A stretch of 34,217 bases of DNA from Ectocarpus siliculosus. Its lineage: Eukaryota > Sar > Phaeophyceae > Ectocarpales > Ectocarpaceae. Positions 1 through 11,469 of the stretch are shown piece after piece. Position 1 is the stretch's first letter, and each line of letters begins with the position of its first letter. A program made the position numbers and the translations under genes. The notes beneath the pieces were generated by a model that saw only the letters and a list, made by a program, of their open reading frames with translations, ran no database searches and was not told where the DNA came from. The stretch covers positions 1 through 34,217 of the forward strand of contig FN648466.1 in the NCBI GenBank assembly GCA_000310025.1, in the 5' to 3' direction.

Positions 1-2935
1 CTTGTATCTGCAGTTGTGTCGAACCGATGTCCTAACGCGCCCGTCCGAAGAAGGTTGAACGGGCGGTCCTTCGGCCGTCGAAAGCTTTAGAAGCAGGTAC
101 TACTGGTTGCTGCAGGGACTCATCATTCGAGGAGCTCTTCCAATGCTCACCATGTCCCCGTCTCTACTCCCCGCTCTGTCGTTCGCCACACCGCCGCCTG
201 ACCAGAAAGAGCCCTGACGGTACCGGCCCACGTTTGATTTCTGAAGCACATGTACAGATCAGCGCCAGCTTGTACATTATCGGCACCAGCACATGTACCC
301 TATCGGGGCGAACACATGTACCCTATCGGGACGAGAAGAGTACGATATCGAAGAGGGCATCCCGCTGCTTTTGCTGGGAGGTGACTAGGGACAGGTGAGG
401 TCGGCTGTCGCTTGTATCTGCAGTTGTGTCGAACAGATGTCCTAGCGCGCCCGTCCGAAGAAGGTTGAACGGGCGGTCCTTCGGTGGTCGAAAGCTTTAG
501 AAGCAGATACTACTGGTTGCTGCAGGGACAAATCATTCGAGGTGTGCTCTTCCAATGCTCACGATGTCCCCGTCTCTACTCCCCGCTACGTCGTTCGCCA
601 CACGGCCGCCTGACCAGACAGCGCTCTGACGGTACCGGCCCACGTTTGATTTCTGGAGCACATGTACAGATCAGCGCCAGCTTGTACATTATCGGCACCA
701 GCACATGTACCCTATCCGGGCGAACACATGTACCCTATGCGGGGTGAACACATGTACCCTATCGGGACGAGCACAGTACGATATCGAAGCGGGCATCCCG
801 CTGCTTTTGCTGGGGGGTGACTGAGGACAGGTGAGGTCAGCTGGCGCTTGTATCTGCAGTTGTATCGAACCGATGTCCTAACGCGCCCGTCCGGAGAAGG
901 TTGAATTGGCGGTCCTGACGTCGAAAGCTTTAGAAGCAGGTACTACTGGTTACTGCAGGGACTCATCATTCGAGGTGCTCTTCCAATGCTGACCATGTCC
1001 CCGTCTCTACTCCCCGCTCCGTCGTTCGCCACACCGCCGCCTGACCAGAAAGAGCCCTGACGGTACCGGCCCACGTTTGATTTCTGAAGCACATGTACAG
1101 ATCAGCGCCAGCTTGTACATTATCGGCACCAGCACATGTACCCTATCGGGGCGAACACATGTACCCTATCGGGACGAGAAGAGTACGATATCGAAGCGGG
1201 CATCCCGCTGCTTTTGCTGGGAGGTGACTGGGGACAGGTGAGGTCGGCTGTCGCTTGTATCTGCAGTTGTGTCGAACCGATGTCCTAACGCGCCCGTCCG
1301 AAGAAGGTTGAACAGGCGGTCCTTCGGTCGTCGAAAGCTTTAGAAGCAGATACTACTGGTTGCTGCAGGGACTCATCATTCGAGGAGCTCCTCCAACGCT
1401 CACGTTGTCCTTGCCTCTACTCCCCGCTCCGTCGTTCGCCACGCCGGCGCCTGACCAGACAGCGCTCTGACGGTACCGGCCCACGTTTGATTTCTGGAGC
1501 ACATGTACAGATCAGCGCCAGCTTGTACATTATCGGCACCAGCACATGTACCCTATCGGGTCGAACACATGTACCCTATCAGGGGCGAACACATGTACCC
1601 TATCGAGACGAGCACAGTACGATATCGAAGCGGGCATCCCGCTGCTTTCGCTGGGGGGTGACTGAGCACAGGTGAGGTCGGCTGTCGCTTGTATCTGCAG
1701 TTGTGTCGAACCGATGTCCTAACTCGCCCGTCCGAAGAAGGTTGAACTGGCGGTCCTTCGGTCGTCGAAAGCTTTAGAAGCAGATACTACTGGTTGCTGC
1801 AGGGACTCATCATTCGAGGTGTGCTCTTCCAACGCTCACGTTGTCCTTGCCTCTACTCCCCGCTCCGTCGTTCGCCACGCCGGCGCCTGACCAGACAGCG
1901 CTCTGACGGTACCGGCCCACGTTTGATTTCTGGAGCACATGTACAGATCAGCGCCAGCTTGTACATTATCGGCGCCAGCACATGTACCCTATCGGGGCGA
2001 ACACATGTACCCTATCAGGGGCGAACACATGTACCCTATCGGGACGAGCACAGTACGATATCGAAGCGGGCATCCCGCTGCTTTCGCTGGGAGGTGACTG
2101 AGCACAGGTGAGGTCGGCTGTCGCTTGTATCTGCAGTTGTGTCGAACCGATGTCCTAACGCGCCCGTCCGGAGAAGGTTGAATTGGCGGTCCGGACGTCG
2201 AAAGCTTTAGAAGCAGATACTACTGGTTGCTGCAGGGACTCACCATTCGAGGTGTGCTCTTCGAATGCTGACCATGTCCCCGTCTCTACTCCCCGCTCCG
2301 TCGTTCGCCACACCGCCGCCTGACCAGAAAGAGCCCTGACGGTACCGGCCCACGTTTGATTTCTGGAGCACATGTACAGATCAGCGCCAGCTTGTACATT
2401 ATCGGCACCAGCACATGTACCCTATCGGGGCGAACTCATGTACCCTATCAGGGGCGAACACATGTACCCTATCGAGACGAGCACAGTACGATATCGAAGC
2501 GGGCATCCCGCTGCTTTTGCTGGGGGGTGACTGAGGACAGGTGAGGTCGGCTGTCGCTTGTATCTGCAGTTGTGTCGAACCGATGTCCTAACTCGCCCGT
2601 CCGAAGAAGGTTGAACTGGCGGTCCTTCGGTCGTCGAAAGCTTTAGAAGCAGATACTACTGGTTGCTGCAGGGACTCATCATTCGAGGTGTGCTCTTCCA
2701 ACGCTCACGTTGTCCTTGCCTCTACTCCCCGCTCCGTCGTTCGCCACGCCGGCGCCTGACCAGACAGCGCTCTGACGGTACCGGCCCACGTTTGATTTCT
2801 GGAGCACATGTACAGATCAGCGCCAGCTTGTACATTATCGGCACCAGCACATGTACCCTATCGAAGCGGGGATCCCGTTGGTCTGTATGGAGGGGACTGG
2901 CGACAGGTGATGATCCGTTCTGTCTTGTCAACTGT
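1..2935. repeat. Satellite array, ~410-436 bp units with nested 22-bp repeats
   Basis: Seven head-to-tail copies begin with the same words (cttgtatctgcagttg) at 1, 411, 847, 1254, 1688, 2124 and 2557, giving unit lengths of 410, 436, 407, 434, 436 and 433 bp. The length steps are explained mainly by an internal ~22-bp repeat (core acatgtaccctatcgg) present in 2, 3, 2, 3, 3, 3 and 1 copies. The seventh unit jumps from the first 22-bp copy into a diverged tail that fades out near 2935, so this is the right edge of the array; the left edge lies outside the window. Short open frames inside the units are not convincing genes, because the 22-bp step changes frame and each unit reads differently. 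Confidence 0.95.
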
Positions 2936-3298
2936 TGTTCACACTTCAGTGGTTGTTGGATCTGGAGAGCAGCCGCGGGTTGTCCTTACGATTCGATGGG
3001 TGTGCATTGTCGTTGCCCGCTTGTCATTCCTATAGGTTTCTCCCCCCCTCCTGCGGACCACAACCTTCATTGGTTGAGTTTACACATCAATGGACTTCTT
3101 TGCACTCATGAGCGAGATAGGTGTTGAGGGGCTTCAAAACGCGCCACGTTACTTTTGTGTGCGTTCATCCTGCCCAGCGTTCCTTCTCGTTCTCCCCCTT
3201 TCGCCCCTTTCCCTTGATTTGAGCCCTCCGTCTATTGCGTTGTCGCTGCCGTTAGCAGACGCGAGGTACCTACGTCTTCGCAGCGGACAGGCACGAGG
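2936..3298. other. No gene seen
   Basis: Unique-looking sequence between the satellite edge and a coding-like patch. A pyrimidine-rich stretch lies around 3165-3240. I see no conserved protein, RNA gene or repeat. Confidence 0.5.
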
Positions 3299-4060
3299 GT
3301 AGCGGTGGTGATGACCAGCTCCCTGGAGCAGTGGGGAGGCCTCTTCGAGCCTCAACCGGTGAAATCGGTACGTCTTTAAGCCCGTCGCTCGTGGGACGGA
3401 AGGTGAGAGAGGGGGGGTTGAAAGGCTTGCGGGGGCTGATCCAACTACCGCAGGCGGGGAGAACGTGGCATCGCTTCGCGAGAAATTGGCAAAAGCCTAT
3501 TTTTCATATGCATCTCGGCTTGCCGAGCTCTATGGGGGCTGTCAGACGCGTTCGTTTCCTTCCGCTTGGTGTAGCAAGGTGTTCGGGTCGAGGGTATAGG
3601 GTGCTTTGGTCGTCCTCTGCTCGGGCACCATGTTTGTGGGTGCGAATGGCGCCCCTTTACCCTAGATCTTGAACATATGGGGCAATGCCGGCCCTACGTT
3701 TTGGGTTGCCTGTGCCTGACTTCCCGTCCCGGGGGAGCCGGCTGCCGCGATTACGCGGTATGCTGCTGCATCCCCTCTGGTATACCCATCCGTGGTTGGT
3801 GGAGCAACCGCGTTTGGCCAGAGTCCGCCACGTTGGTCCCCAGGTAGGGTAGGGTAGGGTAGAGGAGTCTGGACCGTAACCCTTCCCGATGTGGAAGGCC
3901 TCGTGGTGACGGGGGGCGGGGCGCCACGGGTGCCGTCTCTGGGAAAGCCGCGCGTGCGACGTGGACGTGCTCGAGGACGGGTTCCAGGAGATGGTCGTGC
4001 CGAGCCTCGTTCCAGTGCTCCTGCCTCGCGGGTGGATGACGGCGTCTTCCTCTCTCTGCT
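3299..4060 (+). pseudogene. Broken coding-like region, function unknown
   Basis: Several plus-strand stretches have protein-like composition but do not join into one frame. An ATG at 3311 opens a short segment with SSLEQWGGLFEPQPVKS. From about 3363 a different frame continues to a stop near 3604 and contains an amphipathic, helix-like part (SLREKLAKAYFSYASRLAELY). From about 3900 a further frame is Arg/Gly/Pro-rich. Stops and frame changes separate the parts. It could be a decayed transposon gag-like gene or exons whose splice sites I cannot place. I recognise no domain, so this is only a candidate. Confidence 0.2.
3843..3862. repeat. Short (AGGGT)n repeat
   Basis: About four copies of the pentamer AGGGT. 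It is too short and too internal to be called telomeric. Confidence 0.8.
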
Positions 4061-4740
4061 CGCTGTGTTTTTTTTTCTTCCTTCAGAATTCAGTCCTGAG
4101 TGCGAATCACACACATGTCTACGGTACCTTGTGGCGCGGACGTAGTCCGCATTTTGCTCCGCATTTTTTCGTGGATCGTTTTTTGTTTGTCGCACGTGTC
4201 GCGTCCTCTCTCCACACCACGTGTGTGGCTCGCCAATGCCTGTCCACCGTACGCCAAATCAGTGAACCGGTAGTCCTGGCAGCCAATTGCTGCTTTGTCA
4301 TCGGCATTTGGACCGAGTTGTCTCGTGATCCGTAAGATAGTTTTTCGAGAATTGGGCTGAAATTGGGATAGAACTCCAAGTGTAGGATGATGTGTGAACT
4401 TTACACTAATCTGCAAGACTTGGTAGCGTTCCAACCTTCCTGATGGTATTTGTTATATCAGGCCTGGTGGTAGCATCCAACGCTAGCTTGAAATATCGCG
4501 TGCTCTCTCGTTGCCTGTGTATTTTTTTATCATGTGTGGCGCTTTCTCGAAACACAACCTGAACAGAAACATTTCGTAGCTGCTCCTGCGTTGCCCCCAC
4601 CACCCCCACTCTCCTTGGCACCCATTCTTATCATTGCACCCCAAGACTGCCTGTCAAGAGGACTTGAAATCGGGTCCCCCCCTCATTGAGATAGACATAG
4701 CACAGATGACAGAAATTTTTAAAGAATACTTTGGCAGGCA
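4061..4740. other. No gene seen
   Basis: AT-richer stretch with a poly-T run near 4070. Open frames here are short on both strands and resemble nothing I know. Confidence 0.5.
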
Positions 4741-4858
4741 GAAAGACAAGGATAAACAAGCAGATATGAAGACAGACGGACAAACAACCAGCCAGACGGA
4801 CAGACAGAGAGACAGACAGAGAGACAGACAGAAAGCCAGACAGAGAGACAGACAGTGT
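4741..4858. repeat. (GACA)n-type simple repeat
   Basis: Imperfect GACA/GACAGACAGAGA tract of about 118 bp. It produces artificial Asp/Arg/Gln-rich frames on the plus strand and Leu/Cys/Ser-rich frames on the minus strand, which should not be read as genes. Confidence 0.85.
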
Positions 4859-6989
4859 GAGTGCAAATCGTTTCAGAGAGGACCTCCCTGGTGCCGAAAA
4901 CACTGACGCAACATTGCTCATAGTGCCAGGCACACCAGTTGGGACCGGAAATGCTTCTTTCCGTACAGATGGTGGTTCTATGTAGGCCCTATCGCCAAGA
5001 GACACGGTGTCACATCCGAGGCAGCGGGTGACGCTTTCTGTTCATGTCAGATTTGGACAGCTTCAACCCTTCACTCTTAAGCTATTTTTTCCATGTCAAC
5101 CACACGATGTACTCGTACTTCGTTTGGGGCGAAGGTGCTTTCCCAGACCCCGAAATCCCCCCCCATCCCCCCCGCCCCCCGTTTTCCCAAGACTTTGCCG
5201 CCCTCTATTGCCAATCATTTATTCGAGACCAGCGCCGGTCATGAATTGTTTTCTTGTAGTGTGCCAGCACACTATCGAAGGTGCCGTCACTCTTTCTAGT
5301 TGTTCGAAACGCCTCATGCTAGTGAGAACTTCGAGCTGACCGTGTAAAGAATCTTGCACGAATGACATATCAAATCCCGAGAGCTGCTGTAGAAGAGAAT
5401 CGCCCTATTCTCAGTCACCCAATAGCGTGTTATAGTTTTTGTTTTCCTTTGCGGTACTGCTCAATGTGAGATGTGAGAAGGGACTAGACAAACTGTTCGT
5501 ATCAAAACATCTAGCCAGGGAGTTTTGTCAAACGCTACAGCGTCAAAACTTTGGCAATGTGTCCTTTAATACAGGGACATGACACAAGGCCTCAACCGCA
5601 GTTAGTGTCTCCCACCCCATTACCCTATCCTTTTCTCGCGCACTGCTGTTGACAGCCAACCCCAAGAATATAGTTGGCCCGAACCACAGAGGCAAAGATA
5701 AATCCAAACCCGACGTTGAAAGAAACCGGCTGAAACGGGCCATGACTTTTTGTACGATTACCCCCATGTTTTCCTCCAACGCCGGCACCGCTCTCTGTAT
5801 TGTCCCGCATCAACCCCCCCCGACTTACACAAATTCTGTATTGTGCCGAATCAATCCCCCCCGAACTACACAAACCCGCCCATTGAAAGCTGAGCAGACA
5901 TTTGAAACACCGAAGAGCATGTGGCCTACAGTATAAAGAACCAAAGCTAACCAGTATTTGTCTATCCAGGTTGCAGGGGTCCCCACAAAGGCGTGACGAA
6001 CGCGCGAACCCACGACGTGTGTATTTGGACGACTTTTCGCTCAAGAACAAACGGGGGGGGGGGGTACTCATAGTCGTGCATGCCGTAGTCGTTAGACCAT
6101 TGACCTCGCATCCCTACAAAGTCGGGACGGAGCACGCCGGGTTCTCACCGGACCAGGCTCTCACATCACCAAGCGCGAAGGGCCGTGAGGTATTCGGCGA
6201 GTCGCATGAAGGGTGCGCTGCATCCTGCTAATGGTGTTCGGCATCTGGTGCTTACTTCCTTGCGTACGGATGACAGCTACGTATGATTTAATTTATTTTC
6301 TGGTGCTTTCACTTCAGAGACAGGTATTAGCACTGTGTAAGTGCCTCGAGGATGCTTGACCATTTTAACACAACGTGGTGCGATTATCCCCTTTGCGCGG
6401 AGTGAGGGTTCTCGACCCCGCACAACATGATCTACTCGATCACCATTCATGGTTACCGAAAGAAAATAACAAACAGATGTAAAAAAAAAAGGGTAACCTG
6501 GTTGCCGAGTTCACGAGGTGATTGGCTTGTTTTACAACGTCGTTGCCAAGCGACGAAAACCCAATCCGGATGGCAAACACCGAGGGGGGGAGAACCAACG
6601 GGGAGGGGGGAAACAAATACGAAACCCAGGTGTAGGATGTCGGAATACGTTGATGTATTGTCGAAGTCTACCGGTTTGCATAGCCCCGAAAAACGTTGGT
6701 CTGGACGCCGTCCGGAATTTTACTATTTCCCAGCTTTCCCCTCGAAACCATATAGATCATATAAATGCAGACGGGCTGGGTTGCTGTGAGTTCCCTCCAC
6801 GAAATCTGTTGAAACCGAAATCTAAAACAACTTGGATCCCACAATCAAACCAAATCACACCAAGGTACAATTCCAAAAGTCTTGAGAGTGGTGGCAAATG
6901 TCTCACCAACAGCAATAGAAGCTCTCCCGATGAACGATCCGGAGATTTTCATCGTTGAATTGTCTGGCCCAAAGAAAGATCAGCGCTTG
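4859..6989. other. Unique non-coding DNA, no supported gene
   Basis: No frame longer than about 150 codons and none with a recognisable motif. It holds a C-rich patch at 5155-5185, a 41-bp tandem duplication at 5796-5876, and G runs near 6052 and 6585. Confidence 0.5.
5796..5876. repeat. Two-copy 41-bp tandem duplication
   Basis: The copies begin at 5796 and 5837 with tgtattgt followed by a poly-C core and acttacaca or actacacaa. They differ at a few bases. Confidence 0.75.
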
Positions 6990-7110
6990 GGGGCTGATCT
7001 CCCCCTCCTCCTCTGCTTTAGTCTAATTCTACTAAGAAATGCAGAACTCCTCCTTAGGTAGGAAAGTTTGGCCATATCAAGCTGGTCGCCAAGCTTGGAT
7101 AGAACCCCCC
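6990..7110. repeat. Dispersed repeat A, copy 1
   Basis: Similar over about 120 bp to 8992-9115. Shared landmarks in order are a CT-rich tctcccc..cctcc block, a Leu-poor taat(t/c)ctactaag block, and gctggtcgccaagcttgga (gctggtcgcccagcttgga in the other copy). Both copies lie in the same orientation. Function is unknown; it may be part of an old transposable element. Confidence 0.6.
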
Positions 7111-7127
7111 CCCAACGATTCATGTCC

Positions 7128-7650
7128 TGTTGTCTAGGCAAAACGCGCTTACCGTGCCATTCTATGCCTTGCTCAAGCCTACAACATGCTTACCTCGACC
7201 TTCTGGTCTTTCCGTGTCTCGCCCTAGCCAGAAACACGCTTACCTCGGCCTTACGCTCGTTCCATGTCCTGCTCACAAGCTACAAACACGCGCACCTCTT
7301 GACCTTCCTCTCAAATATACATATGCCTTTCCATGCCCTGCTCAAGTCTAGAGCATGCTTACCTCGACCTTCTGGTCTTTCCGTGTCTCATTCTTGCCAG
7401 AAACACGCTTACCTCGGCCTTGCGGCCGTTCCATGTCCTGCCCAAAAGCAGTCAGAAGCACGCTCACCTTGACTTTCCTCTCAAACATGCCTTTCCATGC
7501 CCTGGTCAAGCCTAGAACATGCTTACTTCGACCTTCTGGTCTTTACATGTCTCGATCTTGTCATAAACACGTCTACCTCGGCCTATCGTTCCATGTCCTG
7601 CTCGTAAGCAGGAGCATGCTTATCTTGACCTTTAATCTCAAAACGTCTTC
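7128..7650. repeat. Nested minisatellite, ~166-bp units made of ~55-bp subunits
   Basis: Three large copies are marked by catgccctgctcaagtcta-type words near 7165, 7330 and 7497, about 166 bp apart. Each holds roughly three subunits that end in cgcttacctcggcc or close variants. Because 166 is not a multiple of three, the repeat appears in all three frames as Leu/Pro/Ser-rich ORFs. These are repeat artefacts rather than evidence of a protein. Confidence 0.8.
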
Positions 7651-7708
7651 CCGTTCCTCTCTCAACTAACTTGTCCGCCCGCCAAAACCATACTCTGTCC
7701 TAGTCAAC

Positions 7709-8010
7709 GCCGTGCTTCTTGGGTGGGTGGGTGGGAAAGAAAACCGACGATGCTCTTGCTCCCTCTCTTCCTGTCTCCTTCTCTCCGCAAGCTCGCTCCT
7801 TCTATCCTTCTGGTCGTTCGCTACTCCTCCCCATTTGCTTATTTTGCTCCTTTGCGTTCGGATGTTTCTGTTGTGGGCAAGTCTACCTCTTTCTTTTTCC
7901 TTCCCTTCTTTTTCCCCGTTGTACCTGCCCATCTCATTTCCTGGTTGATCTGCCTACGTAGATCTTTCTAGCCGTTCTGACAAAACACCAGGTTGTACTA
8001 CACAAAAGCA
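7709..8010. repeat. Dispersed repeat B, copy 1
   Basis: Pyrimidine-rich segment similar along its length to 8614-8915. Shared landmarks are gggtgggtggg, aaccg(a/t)cgatgc, ttgctcctttgcgttcggat, gtgggcaagtc and ccgttctgacaaa followed by caccaggttgta. The copies are clearly diverged, so the duplication is old. Confidence 0.75.
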
Positions 8011-8613
8011 AAACTAAAGTGACCAGTGAAATGATCTCGTGAAAAACGTTCTTGCTATCTGGCACCAAGGGGCATGTCCCTCGAAGCCAGAAAATTAAAT
8101 ATTTCGATCAGATAGATATGCATAATAACAAAAAACACACCTATCGTACAGAACGCGCCCGCACTTAGGAACCCAGGAGTTAGGAACTTGAGCACCATTG
8201 GTGAGCTCGGTTAGGAACCCCTACACTCGAACGAGTATAGCGACCATTCGTAGCATGACCCCAGGAATACCGCAAGGACCCCAGCCTCGGCAGAAACTAT
8301 AATAGAGCTTCTTCAGTGCGAGCGCGTTCTGTACTTGTTAAAACGTTGTAACGACACCGCAACTCCTTCGACCTTTCGCAATCTGCGCTGTAACCGACAC
8401 GAACGGATGCGTGCCGCATCGGGCGGTGTGAGCGAGATCCCTCGTTGTAGTCACTCTTCGCGCACCTGCGTGCCTTTCTCATGGCCTTCGGAAGTTCACA
8501 CCAAGACGTCCCCTCCGTGTATTTCACTGAAAAAGTGTCTCGGCCTGTGACGGAGTGGGATTGAAGGGAAAGGCAGCGCAGAGTCAGGTCTACAGTACCT
8601 TCCAAACACAAAC
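8011..8613. other. No gene seen
   Basis: Spacer between the two B repeats. A small local repeat of taggaacc occurs near 8166-8220. There is no recognisable protein. Confidence 0.45.
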
Positions 8614-8915
8614 CACATGGGAGGGTGGGTGAGAAAAAGAACCGTCGATGCCCTTGCTCTGCCTCTCAGTCTGTCTCCTCTCCGTAATCTCGCTTCCTTC
8701 TTGCTCCTCCTCTCTACTCTCCTCTACTCTACTCCTCCTGGATTGCCTTTCTTGCTCCTTTGCGTTCGGATGCTTCTTCTGTCGTGGGCAAGTCCGTCTC
8801 TTTTCTTTTTGCTTCCTTTACTTTTTATTTATACCTGCCTTACCGGGCTATCTTATTCCTCCAGTGCCTACTTAGATATTTTAACCGTTCTGACAAACAC
8901 CAGGTTGTAAAACAC
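8614..8915. repeat. Dispersed repeat B, copy 2
   Basis: Second copy of the segment at 7709-8010, in the same orientation, with about 900 bp between copy starts. It is followed after a short spacer by repeat A copy 2. Confidence 0.75.
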
Positions 8916-8991
8916 AACCTTCCATTTTTATCTCTGAATTCCCGAACATTCCAGTTTTATTGTTTGCGTCGCCGAAAATGCCGGGTCTTGG

Positions 8992-9115
8992 AGATGGATC
9001 TCTCCTCCTCCCCGGCCCTTAATCCTACTAAGGCATCCACACGCTTCCTTAAGTAGTAAGAACTAGGCTACAGTAACCATATTCCGCTGGTCGCCCAGCT
9101 TGGACACAAAACCTC
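8992..9115. repeat. Dispersed repeat A, copy 2
   Basis: Second copy of 6990-7110, same orientation. The order of the four segments along the window is A, B, B, A, so a simple tandem duplication of one A-B unit does not explain it. Confidence 0.6.
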
Positions 9116-9145
9116 CCCGTCACGAAGCCGTGTTCTTGACGTACT

Positions 9146-9633
9146 CCTGGATTCCTCCTCACGTTGCCTTACGCCATTCTGTCCCTTGCTCCGGTTGTCT
9201 CTAATATTCCTTCTCCCCTTCTTCCAACACCGCCGACGCCCATGCCGGGTCTTGCATATTCGCCCTCGCGTATGCCATAAATGCGTTCGACGACCACCTC
9301 CTTCCCTTCTTTATTACGGTCTTCGGTACCGTTCTGGCTGCCACCCTCGTCGCCCCATCTATCCTTCCTGAATGTAATGCAAACTCTTCCGGCTTGAGCT
9401 TCGCCCCTGCCCCTTTTCCTTTGCAGCCGAGCTTATCCCCTCCTGAGTTGTTCTGTCGCCCTTCCCATCTGCCATACCTTCCACTTCCATTTTCTTTTTT
9501 GGAACATCAACTGTGCCGTTGTACTCAGTCCTTCGCTCTCGTAAATCCCAAATAGTTCCAGCATCAAACCTACCGCTCCTTCCGCCTTCCCTCTCTCCCG
9601 GACCATCACCGCTCCTTCCTCCCTTGGTCCCTT
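9146..9633. other. No gene seen
   Basis: Pyrimidine-rich plus strand. Open frames are Pro/Leu/Ser-rich and unconvincing. Confidence 0.45.
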
Positions 9634-10415
9634 CTAACCTATCACACGCACTTCTGCCTCATATGCCATTATCCTCTCCCGTCCTTCTAGTTGATCATCG
9701 CCAATCAAAAACACCACGTCCCCCCTGCACAGGTATTTCACGTTGTGGACTATGCCATCCTTTTCCGCAGACAAATCAGAAGCTCTCAACATCAGCGATA
9801 CGTCAAGGCTAGTCCAATCCATAGCACCCGCCCCCTGGCACCTCCCCGCCGACGCTCTGCTGCATTGTACTCAGCATTCCCCAGGTCAGGGGTCTCCTCA
9901 CTCTTCTTGTGTACCTGTCTCCGTGTGTCCTGTCTTCATACCGTGCACTACCCCTTTGATTTACGGATTACTCAACGGCAATGACATGTTCTGGAACTGT
10001 TGATAGACATTCACCGCTACGAGCTTCCCCATTATCGTCGAACCCTTATCCCTAGAGACGCACAGCAGTGCTGCCCACAAGTCCCCAAGGTTTGAGGATG
10101 CGATGTCGCGCTGGCGGTGTCCACCGGCTGTTTTGTATCCCGTTGCCTCCCAACCCTCTCTGTGTGGTAAGATTTTCCGCGCCATTGGCGAGCTCTTGGC
10201 GAGCTCGTGATCTACCAACGCGCACAACAGATGGATGTGTGTTGGCGGGACGGGGTTGAACGGACATCCTGCTGTGACGTACGCGACGAGTGATCCCTTC
10301 CTCGTGTCCCCATCCGGTCCCTCACCACAGTTTAGTTTCATCCTGTTAAACCTCGCGAGCGATGTCTAGAAATTGTCCTTGTTGTCAATATCCTGCGATG
10401 AACGACATTGCCACC
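9634..10415 (-). pseudogene. Decayed minus-strand coding-like region, unknown product
   Basis: Two open stretches lie in the same minus-strand frame, 10341-9961 (126 codons) and 9822-9634 (62 codons), separated by several stops. Coding-like sequence may extend upstream to about 10415. Both have ordinary protein composition, with segments such as LVDHELAKSSPMARKILPH in the first and CRGDVVFLIGDDQLEGRERI in the second, unlike the low-complexity shadows around them. The stops could lie in an intron of about 135 bp, but I find no convincing splice pair. I recognise no family. It may be a broken host gene or transposon ORF. Confidence 0.28.
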
Positions 10416-11469
10416 TCTTTCCAGCACCTCCTCTACCTAAATCCGCAAAGGAAGGAAATAAACGATTTCCCTTGACTACTTGTCACGTATTGATACGCGG
10501 ACGCGATATGAAACGAGTCAACAGATTGGTCTCCTCGGGGAGCGGGACCGTAACGATTTGAACATCTCCTGGAGTTGAGTTCAGGCTACCGCAACGAGAT
10601 CGCAAACACAGCAGTTAATGCACACGACCCAGAGAGCACGTGATATTCCGCCCAGGCGATAGGGTCGTTTTTCGTGTTCTTTCTTTGCCAGGCTTTTTTT
10701 TGTGTTTCTTGAAGAATGCTCTGGAACAATACGTAACGTCTCCTAAAGGCGACCCAAGATATTTACCTGCGTATTCGTTCGTGCTTGTCGTCAGCTGAGA
10801 GAACCAAGGGTTTTCTTCGGCCAACAACCCCCAATTGCCAGGGCGTGGTTGCGACCGTGTTTGCTGGTACCGAAGACTGTTGTGTGTGTGATTTGCACCC
10901 TGGGGTAAGTTCTGAAGAGATAGTGAGCGGGGAACGAAAGGGAAGGCGTTCCTGTGACTCTATCCACCCTCGAGGCTCGTGCGTCGGAACGGAGAAGGCG
11001 AGGCCACCATCTGCTGAAAACCCCTTGAGCACCCTCCACCCCACGGCTTTTCCACCGGCACACCAGCCCCGGTATCCCCTTCGTCAGCATGAGGTCGGCT
11101 TCCGGATCAGACTCCCGGGGGAGCGTGGCCGATGGAGATAGGAACCAGAGCAGGTAATGCCAAACGGTCGGGTGCGGTTGCTCCTGTGCAAGGTCGAGGG
11201 TGATGGGCGCGGTACAAAATATTCGTCCCTGCTCGTGTGCTCTTTGAGTATCGACGCCATTCGCTCTTGTCCGAAGGCTGCTCGCCTTGCTGTACAGCTC
11301 GGAGGTGTTGGCGTGGTGTCCCGGGTAGGAAGGAATGCCGAACGCGCGTTCCCCGATGAGGTTCGGCGGGTTGGGGTGGCATAGGAAGAGAGTCACGTTC
11401 ACCTTTCCTTGTCTGCACCGGGCGGAGACGCCCCTTCCTACCTTGATCCCTCTTTCTTTCATCTCCTGC
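10416..11469. other. No supported gene; overlapping long ORFs on both strands
   Basis: Open frames of up to 223 codons (minus strand, 11462-10791) overlap others on both strands. None has a recognisable domain. In GC-rich DNA such overlapping frames arise easily, so I do not call a gene. Confidence 0.4.

Noticed and set aside
484-3127. ORFs of 60-154 codons in the satellite units (for example with GRTHVPY repeats)
   Set aside because: They are produced by the 22-bp and ~435-bp repeats, change frame from unit to unit and match no protein.
3843-3862. Telomere-like repeat
   Set aside because: Only about four AGGGT units, internal and flanked by unrelated sequence.
4631-5005. Leu/Cys/Ser-rich minus-strand ORF and Asp/Arg/Gln-rich plus-strand ORF
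   Set aside because: Both are translations of the GACA simple repeat.
6400-6425. tRNA-like B-box word (gggttctcgacccc)
   Set aside because: No matching A-box or cloverleaf stems could be placed around it.
7068-7669. Three overlapping plus-strand ORFs rich in Leu, Pro, Ser
   Set aside because: They are frame copies of the 166-bp minisatellite; the period is not a multiple of three.
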